The notes: a model not told the origin generated them from the letters alone. A stretch of DNA of 29,684 nucleotides from Penium margaritaceum (GCA_023375785.1 SZWC01025239.1:1-29684); one strand, 5' to 3'. Shown: positions 1 to 9,888, counted from the stretch's first letter. A program made the numbers and translations.

Positions 1-126
1 TGGGACGATGCAATATGTCAACATGCAAGAGGCCGTCAGCCAATAGTGCACCAATAGCATCAGATAGCATGCAGTGTTGCTTTTACACAAGAATGGACAT
101 GTTGGCCTGGCAGTCTAGCTGACCCC
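1..126 (-). pseudogene. Left part of interrupted copia fragment F
   Basis: This stretch lies outside the left LTR of element A and ends with the target duplication ACCCC. The other side of the same insertion site (6251-6730) encodes a minus-strand copia gag-protease piece, so this should be the continuation of that older element, downstream in its reading direction. No convincing protein similarity is visible here; stops occur in every minus-strand frame. The assignment rests on the insertion geometry, not on protein motifs. Confidence 0.4.
122..126. repeat. Target site duplication, left of element A
   Basis: ACCCC directly before the left LTR is repeated as ACCCC at 6251-6255 directly after the right LTR. 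Five bases is the usual duplication size for copia integrase. The match shows that the outer ends of A are those of one insertion event. Confidence 0.85.
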
Positions 127-828
127 TGTTGGCTCTAGTGGGTGTGGAGGCACCCTCAAGGATGCCTAGCTCTCAGTGGTTCACGCTACCAAGGTTTGGG
201 CAGCCAATGGACACCAATGGTGAAGAGTGTGGAGCACAAGGATCACGGATAGGAGTGGGCAGAACATGTCGCATTCAGTAGATCTGAATCGAAACACGTT
301 TTTGTTACTTAGCATAGTGAGATTACATCAGATCCTTATAGCCTGTGATCTAAGCTTTCCAACGCATCCAAGCACGCCCAAAACGGAGCAGTAGAGCCCC
401 TGCTATGGCCGTCGAAGTAACCCTTGGTGGAGCCGCCCACCTGGCCTTGCACTCTAGGCAACGGGAGGCGCTTCGACGATGACCCGTCGAAGCGCCTTTC
501 NTTCATCCTGGTCAAGGAGGTCCTTATGGTCACCTCATTCATGCCCCTGGTGCATTTGGAGGCCATTAGGAATGAACTCGGATCCCTGGTGGTGGAATAT
601 CCCGCCACCCATGGCGGGTACCAGATTCCACCCACCCAACACCCGTTTTTCGGGCTAGGCTAACTTTCTGAATACTCACTCAAATCGAGTGATTCAAAGC
701 TCGATCCTGCATGGAAAAATCCAAGCAATTCAAATCTAAAGTCAGATCAGGTATTCGACCACTCCTCAGTGGTCGAACCAGGGAGTACAATCAACGGCAC
801 TCATCGCAAGGGGCACACCATGTCAACA
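127..828 (-). repeat. 3' LTR of element A
   Basis: It is a near-identical direct repeat of 5527-6250. On the plus strand it starts TGTTGG and ends TCAACA, giving a 5-bp terminal inverted repeat. It is 22 bases shorter than its partner because sequence is missing at the N at 501. Several of the differences from the partner LTR are CG versus TG or CA, as expected from decay of methylated CpG. Confidence 0.92.
466..497. other. 13-bp perfect hairpin in LTR A
   Basis: AGGCGCTTCGACG at 466-478 is followed by a 6-base loop and its exact reverse complement at 485-497. The same hairpin is present in the other LTR at 5866-5897. The corresponding site in LTR B (about 7085-7120) is recognisable but has mismatches. 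Its role is unknown; a structural RNA signal in the LTR transcript is possible. Confidence 0.8.
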
Positions 829-839
829 ATCTCCCCCTT
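829..839 (-). promoter_or_regulatory. Polypurine tract of element A
   Basis: Read on the minus strand, a purine run (AAGGGGGAGAT) ends directly before the 3' LTR start TGTTGACA. This is the expected position and composition for the plus-strand DNA primer of an LTR retrotransposon. Confidence 0.8.
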
Positions 840-1199
840 GCACCGCAGCCTTGATGCCCTGTCCTTGGAACCTGTAGTATTTTAAACTTCACAGCGCAGA
901 CCGAGCTCCATGCAGCTTGCGTAGTGCCTGTCCTTGGGCTGTGCCTTGGTCATGGCATCGGCGAGCATGCGCTTAGTGCCACAATGCACAATAGCCGCAT
1001 CTCCCTTCGCCACCAAGTCCCGCGCGTAGTGATGCCGGATCTCGATGTGCTTGGTCCTCCTGTGCAGCACCGGGTTCTGGGTCAGGCTGATGACACTCAT
1101 GTTAACGTTGAGCACCGTTGGCTTCCTTTGGGCCACGCCGATCTCCTTTAACAGCCGACGCAGCCACACCGCCTCCTTTGCGGCTTTCGCTAGCGCGAT

Positions 1200-1747
1200 G
1201 TACTCCGCTTCGGTGCTGGACAGCGCCACGCAGTCCTGCTTCTTGCTTGCCCATGAAACTGTTGCACCACCAAGCACAAACACGTACCCCGATGTTGATT
1301 TTCTGTCATCCTCATCATCAGCCCAGTCGGCATCCGAGTAGCCGACTAACTCAAGGGAGTCATCACGCGCTCCCCCTCCAAACACGAGCCGCGACTGTTT
1401 TGTCGCCTTAAGATAGCGGAGGATCCGCTTCACCGCTTGCCAATACAACGGTCCGGGGTCAGCAACGTAGCGGCTCACTTGGCCCTCCGCGAAGGCCAGG
1501 TGGGGCCGCGTCGCCACCATGGCGTACATGATGCTCCCCACCGCGGACTGGTATGGCACACCTGCCATCTCCTCCTTCTCCTCGTCCGTGCTCGGGCCCA
1601 TGCTCGAGCTCAACTCACATGTGGTGGTCATGGGTGTGCCGATGGGGTTGCACTCCTCCATGTTGTAGCGGCGGAGCACCTCTTGCACGTACTTTGCCTG
1701 CCCCATCTCCAACGTGCGTGCTTTGCGGTCCCTCTTGATGGCGACGC
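1200..1747. repeat. Tandem 548-bp duplicate in element A, copy 1
   Basis: This segment is repeated at 1749-2296 with an offset of 549 bases. I count about 20 differences by eye, roughly 96% identity. The copies abut at the single N at 1748. Confidence 0.9.
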
Positions 1748-1748
1748 N

Positions 1749-2296
1749 GTACTCCGCTTCGGTGCTGGACAGCGCCACGCAGTCCTGCTTCCTGCTTGCC
1801 CATGAAACTGCTGCACCACCAAGCACAAACACGTACCCCGACGTTGATTTTCTGTCATCCACATCACCAGCCCAGTCGGCATCCGAGTAGCCGACCAACT
1901 CAAGGGAGTCATCACGCGCTCCCCCTCCAAACACGAGCCGCGACTATTTTGTCGCCTTGAGATAGCGGAGGATCTGCTTCACCGCTTGCCAATGCAACGG
2001 CCCGGGGTCAGCAACATAGCGGCTCACTTGGCCCTCTGCGAAGGATAGGTCGGGCCGCGTCGCCACCATGGCGTACATGATGCTCCCCACCGCGGATTGG
2101 TATGGCACACCTGCCATCTCCTCCTTCTCCTCGTCCGTGCTCGGGCCCATGCTCGAGCTCAACTCACACGTGGTGGTCATGGGTGTGCCGATGGGGTTGC
2201 ACTCCTCCATGTTGTAGCGGCGGAGCACCTCTTGCACGTACTTTGCCTGCCCCATCTCAAGCGTGCGTGCTTTGCGGTCCCTCATGATGGCGACGC
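1749..2296. repeat. Tandem 548-bp duplicate in element A, copy 2
   Basis: Second copy of 1200-1747. It differs from the first mostly by transitions. The difference that matters most is CAG to TAG at 1944-1946, which creates a stop in this copy only. Confidence 0.9.
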
Positions 2297-2348
2297 CGAG
2301 GTAGTACTCGAGCTCGCCCATGTCGGTTATTTTGAACCGACCGCCCAG

Positions 2349-3179
2349 CTACCGCTTCAGGTTCACCAACTTCTCCATGTCTGATGACACGAGGATGAGG
2401 TCATCCACGTAGAGGACCACAATTTGGTGCAACCCCGGCTGCTTTCGCACGTACACGCTGTGATCCGCCTCGCAGCGCTTGAAGCCAAGCTCGGCCATGA
2501 AGCTGTCCATTTTCAGGTACCACATTAGTGGCGTTTGCTTGAGCCCGTAGAGCGCCTTGCGAAGCCGGCACACCTTCCCCGGCGGTGCGTCCACCCCCTT
2601 TGGCACCTCCATGTAGACCTCCTTGTCCAGGTCGCCGTTGAGGAATGCGGTTCTTACATCCATTTGGTGGAGTTCATAGTCGCGCGCCGCCACCACCGAG
2701 AGGATGGAGCGAATGGAGGAAAACTTCGCCACCGGCGTGAAAGTTTCATCATAGTGTTCACCTTTTCGCTGGGCATATCCCTTTGCGACCAGCCGCGCCT
2801 TGTACCGCTCCACCTACCCCTCCTTGGTGAGTTTCTTCTTGAAGATCCACTTGGAGCCGATGATTTTCGCGCCCTCTGGCCTATCAACCAGCTGCCAAGT
2901 ACCGTTCTCTTCGTGAGAGGCGAGCTCAGATTTTATGGCTCCCTCCCACTCAGCCCCATCCTTCTGCTGCAACGCCTCCTTGACGGTCTCGGGCTCCTCT
3001 TGCGCAAAGAACGCTCAAGCAAACCCAGTCCAGGTGCCCTGCGCGGCATCGTACCGTTTTGCCGTCCTCCTTGCGCGTCCGCTTCTCCGGGGCTGCTGTT
3101 GTTGAGGCTGCTGCTGCTGCTACTGCTGCCCTCTTGCGGCGCCATTCGCACCGCTGGCCTGCTCCCCTTCTCTTGGGGA
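2349..3179 (-). pseudogene. Reverse transcriptase of element A
   Basis: This is the copia RT domain, which copies element RNA into DNA in the cytoplasmic particle. The conserved series is readable: NGTWQLVDRPEG and GSKWIFKKKL, then ERYKARLVAKGYAQ, FTPVAKFSSIRSI, HQMDVRTAFLNGDL, CRLRKALYGLKQ and the catalytic YVDD within VVLYVDDLILV. The cleanest stretch runs from 2813 to 2349. A TAG at 2814-2816 and a TAG at 2349-2351 interrupt it. At the second site element B has CAG, so Gln was probably ancestral. The linker between integrase and RT (about 2930-3180) is shifted out of frame. Confidence 0.88.
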
Positions 3180-4490
3180 TCATGGAGATGCGGGCTCACT
3201 CCCCGCCTCCTTGTTCAGCTCCACTGCTGCCGGCGCTTCGGACTCATCGTCCGACTCGGCTGAATGCAAATCAGCCGCTCCCCCATCCCCAGGATGGTTT
3301 TTGCCGGTTGGAGCCGCTTGGACGTCACCCTCTTTTGCGTCCTCCGGCGTCTCCCCCTCGAGGAGTGGCAGCCACTCCCCACGCTTGGAGAGACCCGCGT
3401 CCTTGTCCATCCAATGACTCTCCTCGTCAAACGTGACGTCGTGACTCTTCACGATCTGCTGCCTCCGCGGGTCGAAGAGCCGGTACGCCTTGCTCCCGCT
3501 CTCGTACCCGACGAAGATGCACCGGCGAGTCCGCGGGTCCAGCTTGCCCCGCCCCTCCCGTGCCTGCACAATAGCATGTGCAACACAACCAAAAGTGCGG
3601 AGGTGTGCCACAGTTGGCTTCCTCCCGCTCCACACTTCTTGTGGCGTCTTCCACACCTTGGACTCCGCATCCTTTAGTGGCTTCGTCGGCGTCAGGTTCA
3701 TGATGTACGCCGCTGTCCGTGCCGCCTCGCCCCAATACCGCTGCGCGAGGCCGGCATCGCTCAACATGGACCGGACCATGTTGAGGATGGTGCGGTTCGC
3801 CCTCTCGGCAACGCTGTTCTGCTGCGGAGAGTGTGGCATAGTTTTCTGCCACGCGATCCCCTTGCTCTTCATCCATGCCGAGCAGCCCTCGTACTCGCCA
3901 CCGTTGTCGCTCCGGAACGCCTTCATCTTCAACGTCGTTTGTCGCTCCACAGCCGCCACGAATTCTTGCATACAAGACAAGACATCGCTCTTCCTCTTGA
4001 TGATGTAGAGGTAGAGCTTGCGGCTGTAGTCGTCGATGAAGGTGACGAAGTAGCGCGCCCCACCAATGGAGGGCTTGAACGGTCCACACACATCTGTGTG
4101 CACCACCTCCAACTTCGCCGATGCACGCATCCCTTTGCCATCAAACGGCTGCCGTGTCGCCTTGCCCACCACGCATGGCTCGCACACGGCATTCTTGGCT
4201 GCATCAAGGCCCTTGACCTCAAGACCCCGCACCACTTCTTTCTTCGCCATGTCCCTCACAGTTGAGGGAGCGATGTGACATAGGCGGCGGTGCCATAGAT
4301 CAAGATTTCCTTCATCCTTTGTCACGAGGTTGACGGCGTCACTCCTTACCGCATCGGCAAGGACCTTGGTGCAAAGAAGGTACAGGTCCTCCTCCCTCTT
4401 GCCACACGCAATCACCTTGCCGTCTCCCTCCTTCCGGATGATGGCCTCCTTCTTGTTGAAGAGCACCTCGAGCCCCTTGTCGGTAAGGCA
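3180..4490 (-). pseudogene. Integrase of element A
   Basis: This is the copia integrase, which inserts the cDNA into the genome. The pre-integrase zinc-binding part has LWHRRLCHI and CEPCVVGK. The catalytic core has the three acidic residues: D in HTDVCGPF, D in RSDNGGEY and E in QQNSVAER. The last two are separated by 33 residues, against 35 in Drosophila copia. The C-terminal part has the copia-typical FGCVAH and FVGYESGSKAYRLFDP. The frame stays open to 3180, where it ends in an acidic linker. It differs from the gag-protease frame because bases are missing near 4485 (compare B at 8570-8620). Confidence 0.88.
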
Positions 4491-5499
4491 GCAGATTTGC
4501 CCCAAAGTTGGGTATGTGGAGCACATCGTAAATGGTGCACGGAATGACTTTCCTGTTCACCACTGACTCAATGCGAACATTGCCTTCGCCCGCGGCCAAC
4601 TCTGTTTTGCCGTTGGCCACTGTCATGCGCCGCTCAGTGGCGCCATAGGTGATGAATGCCGCCCGGTTGCATTGTGTGTGGCGGCCTGATCCGGAGTCGA
4701 TCACAGTGACTTCCGGATATGTCAAGTCGGTAGACTCCCTGGCCATCATGGCTTGGGTGTCCTTCTTCCCGGCCTTCCCAGGCTGGTACGACTTCTTGTT
4801 GGGGCAGTTGCGTGCATAGTGGCCCTGTTTGCCACAGTTGTAGCACTCCCCCTTGTTGTCACCTCTCTTGGTGCCCTGGTTAGCACCCTTCCCCTTCTTG
4901 CCTCCCCCTCCACCTTGAGGGCGGACAGCATAAGCGGAACTCGATGTTGCCCCACTCTCTCTCCCACCACGCCGCATCCATTCATTGCGGACGTACTCAG
5001 CCACCTTCGGGTACTTTAGCTCATCGGCGGACCAGCCGTCTACGACGGTGATCATGGGACTCCAACTGTCCAGCAAGGCCAGAAGGAGGATCATAGCTTG
5101 CAGATGAGGGTCGACCTTCCATCCGGTGGCTACGCACTCGGCAGTGAGGGACTCAATCTGCTGCACGATCTCCATGATGTCGTCGCCTTCGTTGGCTCGG
5201 AGGGTGACGAGCCTCTTGAAGACGAAGAGCTGGTTAGCAAAGTTGGTGGACTGGTACATGGTGCAGAGTTTCTTCCAGGCCTCCGCGGCCTCCGTGCATC
5301 CTTGAATCAGTGCGCGCTGCGGCGGAGCTAGCGCTAACACCAACAATGCAAGCGCCTTCTTGTTGCGCTTCTTGTACTTGTCCACTTCCTCCGGCGTCGC
5401 GGTATCCGGAGGCGCGGTCTCTTCACCGTTGACCAGCTCAAGCAGGCCCTTGTCATCAAGGTAGACCTCAAACTGCCACCTCCACAAGGGGAAGCCGTT
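4484..5499 (-). pseudogene. Gag and protease of element A, 5' end missing
   Basis: Gag forms the virus-like particle and protease processes the polyprotein. Near its start the protein reads NGFPLWRWQFEVYLDD, the same motif as the gag of B at 7523. It then runs through the copia gag core and reaches a basic zinc knuckle, CYNCGKQGHYARNC, with all four ligands present. The protease active site is DSGSG, followed by the copia-like YDVLHIPNFGANLL. The start codon and about 20 residues are lost at the N at 5500, where the frame runs straight into the primer site and LTR. The frame is lost near 4485. Confidence 0.88.
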
Positions 5500-5509
5500 N
5501 TCTAGGCAC

Positions 5510-5524
5510 GTGGGCCCATAACCC
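5510..5524 (-). promoter_or_regulatory. Primer-binding site of element A (anticodon-arm type)
   Basis: Two bases inside the 5' LTR, the plus strand reads GTGGGCCCATAACCC. As I remember it, this equals the anticodon arm of eukaryotic initiator tRNA-Met (anticodon CAU in the middle), so the minus strand is complementary to an internal part of that tRNA. Drosophila copia and Volvox Osser are known to prime with such a half tRNA. The usual 3'-end site TGGTATCAGAGC is absent here. Confidence 0.75.
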
Positions 5525-5526
5525 TT

Positions 5527-6250
5527 TGTTGGCTCTAGTGGGTGTGGAGGCACCCTCAAGGATGCCTAGCTCTCAGTGGTTCACGCTACCAAGGTTTGGG
5601 CAGCCAATGGACACCAATGGTGAAGAGTATGGAGCACAAGGATCACGGATAGGAGTGGGCAGAACACGTCGCATTCAGTAGATCTGAATCGAAACACGTT
5701 TTTGTTACTTAGCATAGTGAGATTACATCAGATCCTTATAGCCTGTGATCTAAGCTTTCCAACGCATCCAAGCACGCCCAAAACGGAGCAGTAGAGCCCC
5801 TGCTATGGCCGTCGAAGTAACCCTTGGTGGAGCCGCCCACCTGGCCTTGCACTCTAGGCAACGGGAGGCGCTTCGACGATGACCCGTCGAAGCGCCTTTC
5901 TTCGCCCACAAGTCAACAAGAAGTTCATCCTGGTCAAGGAGGTCCTTATGGTCACCTCATTCATACCCCTGGTGCATTTGGAGGCCATTAGGAATGAACT
6001 CGGATCCCTGGTGGTGGAATATCCTGCCACCCATGGCGGGTACCAGATTCCACCCACCCAACACCCATTTTTCGGGCTGGGCTAACTTTCTGAATACTCA
6101 CTCAAATCGAGCGATTCAAAGCTTGATCCTGCATGGAACAATCCAAGGAATCCAAATCTAAGGTCAGATCAGGTATTCAACTACTCCTCAGTGGTCGAAC
6201 CAGGGAGTACGATCAACGGCACTCATGGCAAGGGGCACACCATGTCAACA
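5527..6250 (-). repeat. 5' LTR of element A
   Basis: This is the 724-bp direct repeat of 127-828, with TGTTGG and TCAACA at its plus-strand ends. Transcription should start in it and run leftward. The 13-bp hairpin lies at 5866-5897. It is followed by the target duplication ACCCC at 6251-6255. Confidence 0.92.
5866..5897. other. 13-bp perfect hairpin in LTR A, second copy
   Basis: Same inverted repeat as 466-497, with both arms intact in this LTR as well. Confidence 0.8.
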
Positions 6251-6255
6251 ACCCC
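6251..6255. repeat. Target site duplication, right of element A
   Basis: ACCCC repeats the five bases at 122-126 on the other side of A. Confidence 0.85.
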
Positions 6256-6730
6256 CTCAGGGCAAGTTCACTTTCAACTTGGGTACATACATTTGCAGTG
6301 AACAGCGTTACAGCCAAGTGGCGATGTGGAGACATGTGATGTGATGCTACACTGTCAAGCAACCATTCGTTCATGGAAGTGCATGCAATGTGGTAACATC
6401 GGTGTGCGCTAGCTGCTGAATTGGCCACTACGGCATTGCCTTTGGTTTCTGAGAGCTGCAATCCCATGGGTGCCGACCGGCCACCCGGTGGCAGTGCTGC
6501 TGTAGGCTGCTGTTGCGCAGCCATCTCTGAGTAGATGCACTGCGTTCACGCTGGTGCATGAATAGGGCAGTTGAGCTCGGTGGAACAAAGAAGGAACCCT
6601 GGTTCATGGGAGGTCACCCCTGATGCAGCAACGGACCCACCAGTAGCTGCAGTGGTACTGGCCCATAGGTCACTTTGCCAAAGGGTGTGGGAGCTTTGGA
6701 TCCAGCGGCGCTCGGGGCACCCCACATTGG
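6256..6730 (-). pseudogene. Copia fragment F: gag end and protease start
   Basis: A minus-strand frame from ATG at 6522-6524 down to A's LTR contains NEWLLDSVASHHMSPHRHL. This matches the copia protease start, normally W.LDSGASHHM, with the active-site glycine replaced by valine. A Gln/Pro-rich stretch upstream looks like a gag tail. The frame is cut by the insertion of A at 6250 and on the other side by B at 6731. It is a remnant of a third copia lineage older than A. Its downstream part should be at 1-126. Confidence 0.65.
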
Positions 6731-7455
6731 TGTTGACGTGGTGTTCCCCTTGCTATGAGTATCGTTGATCGTACTCCCTGGTTTGACCATTCGGGAGTGG
6801 TCAAACACATGATCTGACAAAAGATCTGCATTCCTTGGATTGTTCCGTGCAAGATCAAGATTTTAATTGCTCGTTTTGAGGGAGTATTCAGAAATTTAGT
6901 CTAGCCCGAAGTTCGGGTGTTGGGCGGGTGGAATCTGGTACCCGCCATGGGTGCCTGGATAATCCACCATAAGTGATACGACTTGATCTCCAATGAGCTC
7001 CAAATGCACCTGGGCCATAAATGAAGCAACAAGAGGGACCTCCTTGACTAGTTTGATCTTCTCCTTGACTTCTTGGTGATGAAAGGCTCTCCGACGGGTC
7101 ACCGTCAAAGCGCCTCCTGTTGCCTAGAGTACAAAGCAAGGTGGGCGGCTCCACCAAGGGTTACTTCTACAGCCGTAGCAGGGGCTCTTCTGCTCCGACT
7201 TGGACATGCTTGCATGCGTTTGAAAGCTAAGATTACAGGCTAGAAGGATCTGCTATAATCTCACTATGCTAAACAACAAAAACGTGTTTTGATTCAGTAT
7301 TTCTGAATGCGACGCGTTGAGCTCACTCATATCCAAGATCCTTGTGCTCCACACTCTTCACCATTGGTTTTCATTGGTTTCCCCAAACATTAGTGGCATA
7401 AACCAGTGAAGGCTACGCATCCGTGAGGATGCATCTACACCCACTAGTGCCAACA
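6731..7455 (+). repeat. 5' LTR of element B
   Basis: It starts TGTTGACG and ends CCAACA, length 725, and is the inverted counterpart of LTR A with many substitutions. The hairpin that is perfect in A is degraded here. The 480 bases between this LTR and LTR A hold fragment F. Confidence 0.88.
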
Positions 7456-7457
7456 AA

Positions 7458-7472
7458 GGGTTATGGACCCAC
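7458..7472 (+). promoter_or_regulatory. Primer-binding site of element B
   Basis: GGGTTATGGACCCAC lies two bases after the LTR. It is the same anticodon-arm complement of initiator tRNA-Met as in A, with one change (GGGCCC to GGACCC). Confidence 0.7.
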
Positions 7473-7522
7473 GTGCCTAGAAGGACCCTAGCTCTACAAC
7501 CTTCACGCTACCGCCACTCGCC

Positions 7523-8587
7523 ATGACAACGGCCGAGCAAGAGAGCATCGGTTCCATCTTGAAGTTCAATGGGATTGGCTTCCCCTTATGGAGGTGGCAG
7601 TTTGAGTTCTACCTTGATGACGAGGATCTGCTTGAGCTAGTCAAGGGTGAATTAATTATCCCTCTAGATACCACGACGCCGGAGGAAGCGGACGAGTACA
7701 AGAAGAGTAACAAGAAGGCGCTTGCCTTTTTGGTGTTAGCGCTGGCTCCGATGCAGCACATACTCATTCAAGGATGCACTGAGGCTGCAGAGGCCAAGAA
7801 AACGCTCGGCACCATCTACCAGTCCAACGACCTTGCAAACCAAATTTTTGTCTTCAAAAGGCTTGTCACCCTCTGAGCCAAGGCAACAAAATCATGGAGA
7901 TCCTGCAACAGATCGAGTCCCTTATTGCAGAGTGTGTAGCTACTAGATGGAAGGTCAACCCTCAGCTGCAAGCCATGATCCTCCTCCTGGCCTTGCCAAA
8001 ACGTTTGAGTCCCATGATCACCATCATAGGCGGCTGTTCCGCTGAAGAGCTGAAGTACCCCAAGGTGGCTGAGTACGTGCACAATGAATGGATGCAACAT
8101 GGTGGAAGGGAGAGTGGGATAACATCAAGTTCTTCCTATGTCGTCCGCCCTCAAGGTAGAGGGAGGGGGCAAGAAGGGGAAGGATACCAAGCAAGGTACA
8201 AAGAAAGGTGACAAGAAGGAAGAGTGTTCAATCTATAGCAAAGAAGGCTACGATGTACACAACTGCCCCAGCAGGAAGCTGGACCATGAAGGGAAGGCTT
8301 GCAAGAAGGACGACCACGCAATGATGGTGCAAGAGCCCGCCGACTTGACAAATCCGGGAGTAATCGTGATTGACTCAAGATTCGGCCGCCACATGCAATG
8401 TAAGTGGACGGCATTCGTCACCTATGGCACCTCAGAGTTCCCCATGACTTCGGCCAATGGCGAAATGGAGTTGGCTGTTGATGAAGGTCTCATTCGCATC
8501 GAGGTGGATGTGGACGGGGAAGCTGCCAGGAGCACAATTTACGACGTGCTCCACATGCCTAACTTTGGGAAAATCTGCTGCCAGTGA
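7523..8587 (+). pseudogene. Gag and protease of element B
   Basis: Gag starts at ATG 7523, 51 bases after the primer site, and reads MTTAEQESIGSILKFNGIGF. It runs open to TGA at 7874-7876, where A has CGA. The protein then continues in a second frame (about 7894-8160) and a third (about 8150-8587). The zinc knuckle is damaged: CSIYSKEGYDVHNC has lost its second cysteine. The protease site is DSRFG instead of DSGSG. The frame is lost again after PNFG near 8575. It is not functional. Confidence 0.85.
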
Positions 8588-9671
8588 GCCGCTCTACCAT
8601 CAAGGGGCTCGAGTTGCTCTTCAACAAGGAGGCCATCATCCGGAAGGGGGAGAGGGCGATGTGATTGCACGTAGAAACCAAGAGGACGACTTGTACCTGC
8701 ACCGAACAAAGATTCTCGACTGTCGGGTGGGGTCTGACATCGCCCACCTCACAAAGAAGGACGATGGGGACCTGGACTTGTGGCATTGCCGCTTGTGTTA
8801 CATCTCTCCCTCAACTGTGAGGAACACGTCAAAGAAGGAAGTGGTGCCGGGTCTTGAGGTGGAAAGTCTTGATGCAGCCAAGAGTGCCGTGTGCGAGCCG
8901 TGTGTGGTCGGTCAGACAAGGTAGTCGTTTGATGGCAAACAAACATGTGCATTGGTGAAATTGTAGGTGGTACACAGATATGTGTGCGGACCATCCGAGC
9001 CCTCCATTGGTGGGGCAGGCTACCTTGTCACTTCCATCGATGACCATGGCCGCAAAAAACACCTCTACAATATCAATAAGAAAAGTGATGTTCTGTCATC
9101 CATGGAGGATTTTGTGACAGTAGTAGAGTGACAAACAGAGTTGAAGGTGAAGGCATTCTGGAGCGACAACGGTGGCAAGTACGAGGGATGCTCGACATGG
9201 ATGAAGAGCAAGTAGATTGCGTGGAAAAAAACTACGCCACATTCTCGGCAGCAGAAAGGCGTTGCCGAGAGGGAAAACTGCACCATCCACAACATGGTCT
9301 GCTCCATGTTGAGTGATGTCGTCTTTTCATGAACGTACTGGGCGGGGGTGGCACGGACAGCGCCGTGCATCATGAATCTGACACCGAAAATCCGCTCAAA
9401 GACGCAAAGTCCAAAGTGTGGAAGACTCCACAAGAAGCGTGGAGTGGGACAAAGCCAATCGTGGCTCACCTCCACACATTTGGCTGTGTAGCACATGCTA
9501 TTGTGCAGGCATGGAAGGGGCGGGGCAAGCTGGACCCATGGACTCGCTGATGCATCTTCGCGGGGTACGAGAGGGAGAACATGGCGTACCAACTCTTTGA
9601 CCCACAAAGGTAGTAGATCGTGAAGAGTCATGATGTCACGTTGGACGAGGATAGCTGTTGGACGGACAAGG
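8588..9671 (+). pseudogene. Integrase of element B, interrupted by C
   Basis: Homologous to A's integrase: LWHCRLCYI and CEPCVVG in the zinc-binding part, SIGGAGY, SDNGGKYEGC and the later FGCVAH-like region in pieces. The first catalytic aspartate is replaced by tyrosine (HRYVCG for HTDVCG). Stops include TAG at 8922-8924 where A has CAG, TGA at 9129-9131 where A has CGA, TAG at 9213-9215, and a TAG TAG pair at 9611-9616 where A has CAG CAG. The frame runs into the 5' LTR of C at 9672 in the sequence equivalent to A near 3400. Confidence 0.85.
9667..9671. repeat. Target site duplication, left of element C
   Basis: CAAGG before the LTR corresponds to CAAAG at 15180-15184. The undisturbed sequence in A (GACAAGGACGCGGG on its coding strand) contains this site once, which confirms the insertion point. 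Confidence 0.8.
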
Positions 9672-9811
9672 TGTTGAGTATTTTTGCCCCTTGTTCAGTC
9701 TTGTAGGATGGATCAGGAACGCTCTCCTCCTTGCAGAGGTATGACCCCTGGATCCCTTGTAGAGTGACTCAACTTTGCTTTGTGTCATGGGAGTTACGAT
9801 CTGTGAGTACA

Positions 9812-9888
9812 CCATGTGGGTGAGTGGTTATCTTAGCCAATTTATTGATTTGGCCAAGTGAGAGGTCATGAGTTCAATCCTGGCCCCA
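9812..9888 (+). other. tRNA-like segment with A and B boxes in LTR C
   Basis: GTGGGTGAGTGGTTA at 9816-9830 resembles the polymerase III A box. AGTTCAATCC at 9871-9880 resembles the B box GGTTCGANNCC, at tRNA-like spacing. The acceptor ends do not pair, so it is not a functional tRNA gene. The 3' LTR copy keeps a better B box. Confidence 0.5.

Larger units (their letters stand above)
882..2348 (-). pseudogene. RT connection and RNase H of element A, internally duplicated
   Basis: This is the C-terminal part of the copia polyprotein. RNase H removes the RNA strand of the RNA/DNA hybrid. The frame holds the copia signatures [32 protein letters not shown] and RRTKHIEIRHH, and ends with TAA just before 882. 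Two nearly identical 548-bp copies of the connection plus start of RNase H lie in tandem (1200-1747 and 1749-2296), joined at an N at 1748. The upstream copy carries TAG at 1944-1946 where the other copy has CAG (Gln). Because the join is an N, the duplication is more likely an assembly error than biology. Confidence 0.85.
127..6250 (-). mobile_element. Element A: Ty1/copia LTR retrotransposon
   Basis: This is a structurally near-complete copia element on the minus strand. From right to left it has a 5' LTR, primer-binding site, gag with zinc knuckle, protease, integrase, RT, RNase H, polypurine tract and 3' LTR. The order integrase before RT defines Ty1/copia. The LTRs begin TGTTG and end CAACA. 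Counting by eye, they differ at about 16 of 700 aligned positions plus a 22-base gap, so the insertion is fairly young. It is broken by three in-frame TAG codons (2349-2351, 2814-2816 and 1944-1946) and by shifts near 4485 and 3180. Single Ns at 501, 1748 and 5500 each mark a spot where sequence is missing or duplicated, so this copy may be stitched from more than one genomic copy. Confidence 0.9.

Noticed and set aside
1045..2384. Plus-strand frames of 60-125 codons
   Set aside because: They overlap the minus-strand RNase H/RT of A, and several are duplicated only because of the 548-bp tandem copy.
9812..9888. A functional tRNA gene
   Set aside because: A and B box-like sequences are present, but the acceptor and T stems do not pair and the copy is part of an LTR.
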